Origin: Nematostella vectensis
Taxonomy: Eukaryota; Cnidaria; Anthozoa; Actiniaria; Edwardsiidae
Assembly: GCF_932526225.1 (NCBI RefSeq)
Contig: NC_064043.1
Span: forward strand, 2,689,501 to 2,749,500
Reading direction: 5' to 3'
DNA: 60,000 nt
The notes beneath the pieces are model-generated. The model had not been told where the DNA came from and made no database searches. It worked only from the letters and a program-made list of their open reading frames with translations. A program made the position numbers and the translations under genes. Within the stretch, counting starts at the first letter, position 1, and every line of letters starts with the position of its first letter. This document shows, in pieces, positions 34,983 to 45,800 of this stretch.

Positions 34983-37080
34983 ACTGTAACCGTGTGTTCA
35001 CGGCACAGTCACGGTAATGGTGTGGTCACGGCACAGTCATCTTGATGGTGTGGTCACGGCACAGTCACGGTAATGGTGTAGTCACGGCACGGTGATGGTG
35101 TGGTCACGGCACAGTCACGGTAATAGTGTGGTCACGGCACAGTCACGGTAATGGTGTGGTCACGGCACAGTCACGGTAATAGTGTGGTCACGGAACAGTC
35201 ACGGTAATGGTGTGGTCACGGCACAGTCACGGTAATAGTGTGGTCACGGTAATGGTGTAGTCACGGCACGGTTATGGTGTGGTCACGGCACAGTCACGGT
35301 AATAGTGTGGTAACGGCACAGTCACGGTAATGGTGTGGTCACGGCACAGTCACGGTAATAGTGTGATCACGGCACAGTCACGGCACGGTGATGGTGTGGT
35401 CACGGCACAGTCACGGTAATAGTGTGATCACGGCACAGTCACGGTAATGGTGTGGTCACGGCACAGTCATCTTGATGGTGTGGTCACGGCACAGTCACGG
35501 TGATGGTGTGGTCACGGTAATGGTTTGGTCACGGCACAATCACGGTAATGGTTTGGTCACGGCACAGTCACGGTAATGGTGTGGTCACGGTAATGGTGTG
35601 GTCACGGCACAGTCACGGTAAGGGTGTGTTCACGGTAATGGTTTGGTCACGGCACAGTCACGGTAATGGTGTGGTCACGGTAATGGTTTGGTCACGGTAA
35701 TGGTGTGGTCACGGCACAGTCACGGTGATGGTTTGGTCACGGTGCTGTCACGGTGATGGTGTGGTCACGGCACAGTCACGGTAATGGTTTGGTCACGGCA
35801 CAGTCACGGTAATATAATGGTGTGGTCACGGCATAGTCACGGTAATGGTGTGGTCACGGCACAGTCATGGTGATGGTGTGGTCACGGCACAGTCACGGTA
35901 ATGGTTTGGTCACGGCACAGTCACGGTGATGGTGTGGTCACGGTAATGGTGTGGTCACGGCACAGTCACGGTAATGGTTTGGTCACGGCACAGTCACGGT
36001 AATGGTGTGGTCACGGCACGGTCACGGTAATGGTGTGGTCACGGCACAGTCACGGTAATGGTTTGGTCACGGTAATTGTTTGGTCGCGGTAATGGTGTCG
36101 TCACGGTAATGGTGTGGTCACGGCACAGTCACGGTAATGGTGTGTTCACGGTAATGGTTTGGTCACGGCACAGTCACGGTAATGGTTTGGTCACGGTGCT
36201 GTCACGGTGATGGTGTGGTCACGTCACAGTCACGGTAATGGTTTGGTCACGGTAATTGTTTGGTCGCGGTAATGGTGTCGTCACGGTAATGGTGTGGTCA
36301 CGGCACAGTCACGGTAATGGTGTGTTCACGGTAATGGTTTGGTCACGGCACAGTCACGGTAATGGTTTGGTCACGGTAATGGTGTGGTCACGTCACAGTC
36401 ACGATAATGGTTTGGTCACGGTGCTGTCACGGTGATGGTGTGGTCACGTCACAGTCACGGTAATGGTGTGGTCACGGCACAGCCACGGTAATGGTTTGGT
36501 CACGGTACTGTCACGGTGATGGTGTGGTCACGGCACAGTCACGGTAATGGTTTGGTCACGGCACAGTCACGGTAATGGTGTGGTCACGGCACAGTTACGG
36601 TAATGGTTTGGTCACGGCACAGTCACGGTAATGGTGTGGTCACGGCACAGTCACGGTAATGGTTTGGTCACGGCACAGTCACGGTAATGGTGTGGTCACG
36701 GCACAGTCACGGTAATAGTGTGGTCACGGCACAGTCACGGTGATGGTGTGGTCACGGCACAGTCACGGTAATGCTGTGGTCACGGCACTCACGGTAATGG
36801 TTTGGTCACGGCACAGTCACGGTAATGGTTTGGTCACGGCACAGTCACGGTAATGGTGTGGTCACGGCACTCACGGTAATAGTGTGGTCACGGCACAGTC
36901 GCGGTGATGGTGTGTTCACGGCATAGTCACGGTGATGGTGTGTTTACGGCATAGTCACGGTGATGGTGTGTTCACGGCATAGTCACGGTAATGGTGTGGT
37001 CACGGCACAGTCACGGTAATAATTTGGTCACGGCACAGTCACGGTGATGGTGGGGTCACAGTATTGGTTTGGTCATGGTA
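34983..37080. repeat. Composite minisatellite of TCACGG modules, intergenic
   Basis: About 2.1 kb made from modules GTCACGGCACA, GTCACGGTAATGGTGTG and variants (GGTTTG, GGTGATGG, ATAGTG), giving units of 28, 17 and about 45 bp in mixed order. It lies between the FN3 gene and the MFSD12-like gene, ending about 720 bp before the MFSD12 ATG. No splice-site relation is visible. Confidence 0.95.
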
Positions 37081-37796
37081 CTGTCACGTTACAGCACGGA
37101 AACGGCAAATCTTAGTATTATGTCTAAGGGAAGAATGCGGCCGGCTTAGATTGTCCTTGACCTTTTTTTGGTCTTATTTGTTCAGGAGACAAACAAGAGT
37201 GCGCAACACGAGATGTTGTTTTCGCGATAGAAAAGGCCATTGTTCCGTAAACAGAAATCGAGATAAAACAATAGGCTGTTACCAAACGGAAAAACACCAA
37301 GGAATGTATGCGGGGATCGATAAGCTCTGGACGGATTACTTGGTAGAGCCCTTAATAATGAAATAAGCGCTAAGAATTAGCCTTGGCACACGCACACAGC
37401 GCATTAAGCATCTCTCTAAGAATTTTTTCTAGAAATCCTTAACAACCAAAACGTGCGATCATGGCTCGTTTACTAGAAATCTCTGCTACGAGAAGTGATA
37501 GCTTAGTAAAATTGGTAACCAAATAGCTGCTTGTATGATATGACTATCAGGGAGTGACGTTCGCCTTGTCATTACATGACAGAAGTACGGATGTACAAGT
37601 GTCTTTTGCTGGGAGATTTTAATCATTTCATGTGATCTTTGACCTCTGTGGCTATTGTCTTTATTCGGAACTCGAGCTTTTGTCAGCTGATTCTCGCCTC
37701 GTCTCCGCTCTGTCTAAGTATTTTTCGGAAGAACCTTTCTCCGACTAACACGCGATTCGAGACTAAACATATTTTGCAGGTAGAGATAGCTTACAA

Positions 37797-39895
37797 ATGG
37801 CCGCAAATGTAGAACTAGGACAAAATACCAAATTTAGGCGCCACTCTCGATGGAGGCAGCCAAACACCACCTCCTTCGACGCGCAAGGAGAAAAACTATC
37901 TATGCGTCAAAAACATTGTTACGGAGTGGGACACATTCAGAACGACTTGATCGCTTACGCCGGGTTCAGCTACCTTCTAGTTTTCTTCACAAAAGTTGTA
38001 GGGATCTCTAGCGGGAATACAGGAATCATTTTCTTGACGGGGCAAGTCGCTAACAGTGTATTGTCACCTGCGGTAGGGTACGCTTGCGATCGCTTCAGAG
38101 TGCCTTTCCTTGGGAGAGTTGGACACAGAAAAGCTTGGCATCTTATCGGTGTGCTTATCATGGCCGGAAGCTTGCCATTTTTATTCTCCCCGTGTCTACC
38201 TTGCAGCGAAACAAGTAGCGAATGGGTCGCCTTGATTTATTACACAGTCGTTTTAGTTGCTACAAACTTTGGATTTACAGCAATTGAAATAAGCCATCTT
38301 TCTTTGCTCCCGAAAATCGCCGTAAGGTCTACTGATTTCGTGAAATTAAACTCGCTGAGGTAAGTCAACATGCCCGTCAAGTTTCGTAAGTAAAACATTA
38401 TCTTTAAGTTTGCATTGCCATTATCAAGCGTGACAACAATAATACATTTGACATTGGTCGGAGCTGACAGTTCGCTTGTTTTGTAGGGTCATACCCCTTC
38501 CCCGCCCCCATAATTAACAAGCTTGTATGATATAATCCAGGGTTTTACGGATCAAACTGGGCTATAATCCAAAAAACAATGATATCACCAGCTCGATTTT
38601 TTTAGGGACTATAAAAGTATATAACTGAATTTATTTTTTATTTCAAATATACAAGAATAACCATGTCTTGGAGGACAGGATCTTATTACTTTTGGGAGAA
38701 CATTATTTGCGTATAACTGCAAATTTCATCCGGAGCGACCCAGACTGAGTCTAACATAAGACTTTAAAGGGGTGGTGTAACGTGACATCATCGATTGCAT
38801 CACGTCGAGGTGACTCCACGACTGTCATGAAATGACCTATATTTTGTCGAGATCCCAGGAGCCTAAGCTTGAACCATAAAAAGGCTTATCGAACCGTCTA
38901 CGAGTGATTAAATCCATATATTCGATGGCAGAGAATAAAGACGAGATTTATCAAGTCGTGTGTTGTTACACGCATTTCCTTTTTTGCGGAGAAATTAACC
39001 CTCTATTCAGAAATGATTCGGGCTTTTCTGACCTCAGTATTTTTCTGATCGTTCTTGACCTTGGATTGCGACTATTTTTTTTATATCTTAGAAAATCGTG
39101 CGGAGCGTCACAAATACCCTTGTAGCGATGGCTGCTGGTTTATTTTTCAATCAAATATTAGGTATAAAAATAACTGCAACCTCATTAGTCTGTAAGGGGG
39201 GAGTTTATAGCACTATAACGTCATGGATATCGTCAATAAACATAAACAAATGTGTTAAACTTTTAAAAAATAAAGGTTTTGTTTTATTTCAATTACTACT
39301 ACCTTAAAACAAGAAGAGAAGACCCTATGTTTAATATAATTTCTCCCCTACTTATGTTCAAAAACGACAATGCGTTTGAAATAGAAAACAACGGATATAT
39401 TTTTGAAGAGTACAAATTCGTGAAGCATCGATAAATCACTTGAGGTTTACGGTAGCATGCCAGACAGATTCGCGAGATCTGCGGCATCTTCGAGACATCC
39501 AGTGCTTATCGATGGAGCGAAAGCGAAAAACGGTAGAGCCAGCCGGAAGCGGAAGTGGTAGAGCTGACTTCCATGCCCTGAATTCCCGAGAATGCCATGA
39601 TATCTACCTCTACTAATCTATATGCAAGATGCAGGCATGTAGTAGCTAGGAGTCGGGGCGCAAGGCTGGTTGGGGGGGGGAGGGGGGTAACCCTTTTGGC
39701 CAAGTGGAGAATGGCTTACTCACCCCCTTCCCCTAGCATACCCTGACCACCCCCCCTGAATCCTAATTTTCTCGCATTATTTGCAGGACAGCGTGGATGT
39801 TTCTCAGCGGCATCTTTGTGTATGGACTTATGTGGATCCTGCTAGGAGAAAGCAGTGGAGAGAATCTGTCTCACGATCAGTGGCGGGAGTTCATG
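37797..39895 (+). CDS. MFSD12: MFSD12-like exons 1-2: N-terminal membrane half
   Basis: Exon 1 (37797-38359) starts at an ATG 17 bases after a possible 5'-UTR acceptor (TTTTGCAG). It ends in phase 2 (...LNSL-AG). Exon 2 (39787-39895) supplies the G to complete Arg and continues TAWMFLSGIFVYGLMWILLG, the expected next TM helix. This excludes the open stretch near 39092-39161 as a constitutive exon. Confidence 0.9.
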
Positions 39896-42800
39896 GTACG
39901 CTATCTATGGTCCAATGACCCCGTGACAATATAACCTTGGAGAGTGTATGACTTAACTGGCTGCCGCATTATAGAATACAATTGAGGTGGATAGTGGCGA
40001 AAAATCACCGGAGAGCCGAAGGCTTTTAGAGCAATTTTCTTTTCGGAAACACTTGCAAATCGGCTGTTACAACAGCCATTTTGCTTGATTTCGGGGCGCA
40101 GGAAAATATCCACCTCCTAGGAGGTGTATATTGCATTTTATCCCGAGTTTCTCAACCAATCAAATCGCTTGTTCTTGGAAACGCTTGTTCTTGCGAGGTT
40201 CCCAAGTTTTATATACTAAAAAGTAATATACACTACTATCACATAACTTTACAACTAACATTAAAATACATAAACGATATAAGAAGAATATAAATGTCAC
40301 TATTAACAGGTAAGGTAATAAAGCTTCCCATTTCGAAAGATAAGCAAAGATTTTTAAAGGGTGTTTTTGGTGCTTTTGTGTTTTAGTCACTAGGGCTCAT
40401 CATCAGTGGGCTGGGGATATTCTTTGCAGGGATGTTCCACATTGGAACCAAGGAACCAAAAAAAGACCATGGTAAGCTGTCAATAATATCAGCCAAGAGC
40501 TATGCAGCTAATAGTGGTGGTGATGATGATGATAATGTTGATGAAGAGAACTCCCTGATGATAGCAATGATAATGGCCATTACCATACATATATTTTTCA
40601 TTCCAGGAGTCCCGAGTCACGAGATCAATAACCCTTGTTTTGAAAATGATGATGATAATGTCCCAAGCGCTATGGCCACTTCACCGGTAGAGCTACGTAT
40701 TGAGAATCTTCTCCAAAAAGTCGAGTCTGATTCCAATCACAATATTCACATGAATGATTCAAAATTAGCCAATCAAAGTATTGCAAATGGAATACCAGTC
40801 AATCACAGTGTCGCAAATGGAATACCAGCCAATCACAGTGTCGCAAATGGAATACCAGCCAATCACAGTGTCGCAAATGGAATACCAGCCAATCACAGTG
40901 TCGCAAATGGAATACCAGCCAATCACAGTGTCGCGAATAGAATTCTAGCAAAACACATTATTGCAAATAGAGGGATTGACAATATGAGCTTTGACAGTGA
41001 AGTCGTCACGAGTTATGGTCTGACCCCTTGTCATGACACGCCGAGAGTAACCACTGGCCACATTACTGAGAAGACAAGCGCATGCAACCATAGGGACCCA
41101 GAGAGGAGAGGTCAGCAAGAAAAAATCAGCAAAGCTTACCACTGGTTCAAACGACAGGAATTCTACACTGTAAGTGAGCTAGTGTTTACCATGCGGTACC
41201 TTTGCTCGTCTTTCAGTTACAAGCTAGATACGCTAGTTTCAAGCTAGCTACGTTGAATTCAAGCTAATTACGTTAAGTAAAAAAGCTAGGTACGTTAGAT
41301 TCTACGCTAGACTCAAACTAGCTACGTTAAATTCAAGCTACCTACGTTAGAATTAAGCTAGCTACGCAAGATTCGAGCTAGCTACGTTAAATTCAAGCTA
41401 GCTACGTTAAATTCAAGCTAGCTACGTTACATTTCAAGCTAAGTATGCTAGACTCAAGCTAGCTACGTTAGATTTAACTAGCTACTTCCAAAAGTAGATG
41501 CTCATGCATGTCAACTATATTTTTCTTGCAGTTGTGCCTCGTCTTCATGTGCACTAAGGTGGTGATCAACATGTCCAACTCATACTTTCCTCTCTATCTC
41601 GTAGACGCGCTCCATTTTGAAAAGGTAAGTTAGCACAAGTATCACATGTACAAGTATCATTGGCGATAGGTACACTTGATTATGGCTGGGATTATTTTCG
41701 TGGCTGTGGTGTGGTGTTAAAGGTAACCCATAGATAAACGTCTAGCAACGCTATATGGCAGCTATATCTCTTTATGTTTGAATTCAAAGTGCGTTGGGCC
41801 AACATCACCACCTAACTCTGCAGGCGCCGGAGACAATTCATAGATCCGACGAGCGCACGAATAACCAATCAGAAAGCAGCAAATATAAGCCAGCGAAGTG
41901 CAACCCAAATGTCCCACAAAAGTCCCACAAATTGTACATGTCGGATGAGGTCTGTGAATCCTGCTTGGGTTTATCTAAAATATAGACGTTTATAGGGGTT
42001 GTCCTGCGACTTGGGAAATAAAAGACGGACACCTAACATGATAGAAATTGATTTGTTGTCCAAGCTTGGTGAAAATCTTGTAGAGAAGCATAGAAATAGA
42101 TAACTACAAGTTTGGTTGTTGAATGGAAACGACCCGAATCCAGCTTGAAATACGAAAACTTGGAAATGATAAGATAAAGCGGTGCTTTCTTCGGTAGGTA
42201 CTATGTGCTATTTTTGTCAACTTGCAGTTATTTAAGTGCGGGGAAAAGTAGAAGAGAATGCCGAATTCGCAGTTTACGCCTGACTTTAAACTACAAGTTT
42301 TATCGGCAAATGTCAAGATTTATAGCAATAATACAAACGACAGTCTCATCATTCTTATATGTAATTGAAGTAACCTAGGATAATATCAAACACAAGTTTA
42401 ATGGTAGGACTTACACTGTTCTTGTACTATGTGGTTTGTTTGCTTTTTGTTTTTCGTTTCTTCTCAGAAATTTTACGTGTTTTTCTGCAAGTTAAGTCCC
42501 AACTCTACACTAAAAGTGGCCGGTCAAAGAAAACAGGACTATCACTTTCTACGCTGACCGGAAGATGCTTATTTTGCTTGTCCAGATTAGCAGAAAAATA
42601 TCTCAAACCGATCTTTTTGCCGTCGATTGCCGACTTTTTTGTGGGACATTTGTGGGACCACATGGCTGTTATTGCATCATCTCTTTCCTGATTGGCTATT
42701 CGTGCGCGCGTGATTGACATGTCGGATCTATGAATTGCCAGATCCCTCGCTCTGCTTTTACCCGGCGATACTTGCACTTAGGAATATATTACAGTAGTGA

Positions 42801-45800
42801 TCGGAATAAGCACTCACCCCTCCCCCCAACCCCTCCCGTACTTGGGTTTGTGTGTGCTACCTCTTAAGACATCTAAGCAAGACATCCCTAAATAATTTCA
42901 ACTTTATTTATTCGTAGATTAATGGTTATACTGTTGTATGGAAATGTATGGGTTAGAACGTTATGTGGATACTTTCCAGGAAGTTACTGCGTACTTCACT
43001 CTTATCGTGCTCGAATGGGGTATTTTCCAGGAAGCTATTGTGTACTTCCCTCTTATCGTGCTCGTATGGGGTATTTTCCAGGAAGCCATTGTGTACTTCC
43101 CCCTTATCGTGCTCGTATGGGGTATTTTCCAGGAAGCCATTCCGTATTTCCCTCTTATCGTGCTCGTATGGGGTATTTTCCAGGAAGCCATTGCGTACTC
43201 CCCTCTTATCGTGCTCGAATGTGGTATTTTCAAGGAAGCCATTGCGTACTTCCCTCTTTTCGTGTTAGAACGTTATGTGGATACTTTCCAGGAAGTTACT
43301 GCGTACTTCACTCTTATCGTGCTCGTATGGGGTATTTTCCATGAAGCCATTGTGTACTTCCCTCTTATCGTGCTCGTATGGGGTATTTTCCAGGAAGTTA
43401 TTGCGTACTTCCCTCTTATCGTGCCCGAATGGGGTATTTTCCAGGAAGTTATTGCGTACTTCCCTCTTATCGTGCTCGAATGTGGTATTTTTCAGAAAAT
43501 TATTGCGTACTTCCCTCTTATCGTGCCCGAATGGGGTATTTTCCAGGAAGTTATTGCGTACTTCCCTCTTATCGTGCTCGAATGGGGTATTTTCCAGGAA
43601 GCCATTGTGTACTTCCCTCTTATCGTGCTCGTATGGGGTATTTTCCAGGAAGCCATTGTGTACTTCCCTCTTATCGTGCTCGTATGGGGTATTTTCCAGG
43701 AAGCCATTCCGTATTTCCCTCTTATCGTGCTCGTATGGGGTATTTTCCAGGAAGCCATTGCGTACTCCCCTCTTATCGTGCTCGAATGGGGTATTTTCAA
43801 GGAAGCCATTGCGTACTTCCCTCTTATCGTGCTTTTATGGGTATTTTCCAGGAAGCCATTGTGTACTTCTCCCTTATCGTGCTTTTATGGGTATTTTCCA
43901 GGAAGCTATTGCGTACTTCCCACTAATCGTGCTCGTCAGTTCGTCTCTCTTCAGCTACCTGTCAAAGAAGATCACACGTTATATCGGCAATAAGGTATTT
44001 GAGTACAATTTGCTTGACAGAAGGACCTGCGGTATAAAAGGCGCCGAAATGGTCAACGTCGATCGTCATTTCCACTAGGACACGTCAAAGTGCAGAGCTC
44101 CGTTAATATCGGAAAAGCACATCCGTAGATTAACTTTGATAATTTCAAAATTGAAAATAATGTTCTGTATACACAAGGCAATAACGGCGAGCTTTTTGGA
44201 AGCAGTTTTCTACGGCAATAGTTACAAAATATGTGATTGACAATAAATTTCAAAAACAGCGTGCGTTAATTTGAAATGACGCTATTCCTGAAAATAACGC
44301 AACCTGAAAACTGTTTTGCTTAAAAATCTATCCAGTCACCAGAGAATATTGCAAATTTCGTTGTTTTTGCACAATTGATGTTTTAAGACATTATTTCGAA
44401 CTTGATCATATCTTTTGCTTCTTTTAATGGAGCTCTGCACTCGTCAAAGTCTAGCCAGCAATGACGACTTGGACCAGGCGCGCGCCTTTTATACCGCTGG
44501 TCCTTGTTTAATTTATCGAGTTACCTCAAAAAGCGAAGTAACTCGAGCCAGCGGTACCTCAAACCTTCTAGTAGCTTGAACTTACCAGGGTCGGGATTAA
44601 AAATTTACTTTTCAACAAATGTATTTAGCTTTTTGTATTTTTTTTGCGACAAATTCCAAGTGAGAAAATTAAATACATTTCGGCTTCCTCCGTCAAAAGC
44701 CTCTAGCTGCTATTGCTATTCGTTTGGCTTTTCACTGCAATGCGTTGTCCAATCAGAGGGTACCAAACCTTTTCCGTTCAGAATTTGATGGACGGAAGTG
44801 AGGAGTTTAGAGATCTAGATTGGAGAGCTAGCGAGAGTTCTCTGAATACTCGAAATTGCAGTAACGTGTTGCCACTTTCTGTAATTTAATTATTATACTT
44901 TGTGATGTGAATTTTGTTCTTTGTGTAGATGTCGTTCTGTGCAGGCGCGGTTGGCGTGATAGGCGCGTACACGTGGTTCTACATCCAGCCAATCAGCAGC
45001 AAGCAGGCCGTATATGGCGCGTCAGTTCTGATGGGGGGAGGGTACTCTCTCATGCTTGTCACCATGCTGACGATGTTAGCGGAGATGATCAACCATATCG
45101 ACAAGGTAGGTCACGTGCTCTAATACGCCACGGCGAGGCTGAATCACGCTCATGTTTTTCATGTGTTTTTTTTTTTGTTGGTCACCCTGAATGGATAGCG
45201 AATCAGTACGTGAAAGTAAACAATAAACTGTGAGTCCACCAACTACCCGATACGAAATATCTTCATTGCATAGACAATGCATGTCAATCAATGATTGATC
45301 GAGACTGGGACTTCATAAGCTGGAAGAGAAGCACAGACTTATTTATTATTTCCTTTTCCTTACCACCGCGTTTTCAAATTTCGATGTACCCTTCCATCTA
45401 CAGACCATAGAAGGAAGAGTTGAGTGTGTCGTGTCTATCGCAGTAGTATGGCGCGTTCGTGCACGATTCTGTGTTGAGTGTGTCGTGTCTATCGCAGTAG
45501 TATGGCGCGTTCGTGTACGATTCTGTGTTGAGTGTCTCGTGTCTATCTCAAGAGTATGGCGCGTTCGTGTACGATTCTGTGTTGAGTGTGACGTGTCTAT
45601 GTCAGGAGTATGGCGCGTTCGTGTACGATTCTGTGTTGAGTGCGACGTGTCTTCCATCGCAGTAGTATGGCGCGTTCGTGCACGATTCTGTGTTGAGTGT
45701 CTCGTGTCTATCTCAAGAGTATGGCGCGTTCGTGTACGATTCTGTGTTGAGTGTCTCGTGTCTATCTCATGAGTATGGCGCGTTCGTGTACGATTCTGTG

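Noticed and set aside
39092-39161. Candidate extra MFSD12 exon (VTNTLVAMAAGLFFNQIL)
   Set aside because: Its nearest AG gives the wrong phase after exon 1, whereas exon 1 joins directly to 39787 in phase and restores the expected helix.
42938-43993. 351-codon repetitive protein (EAIVYFPLIVLVWGIFQ)
   Set aside because: Tandem copies of an acceptor plus exon start. The frame breaks in the last copies, and only the final copy continues into conserved MFSD12 sequence.
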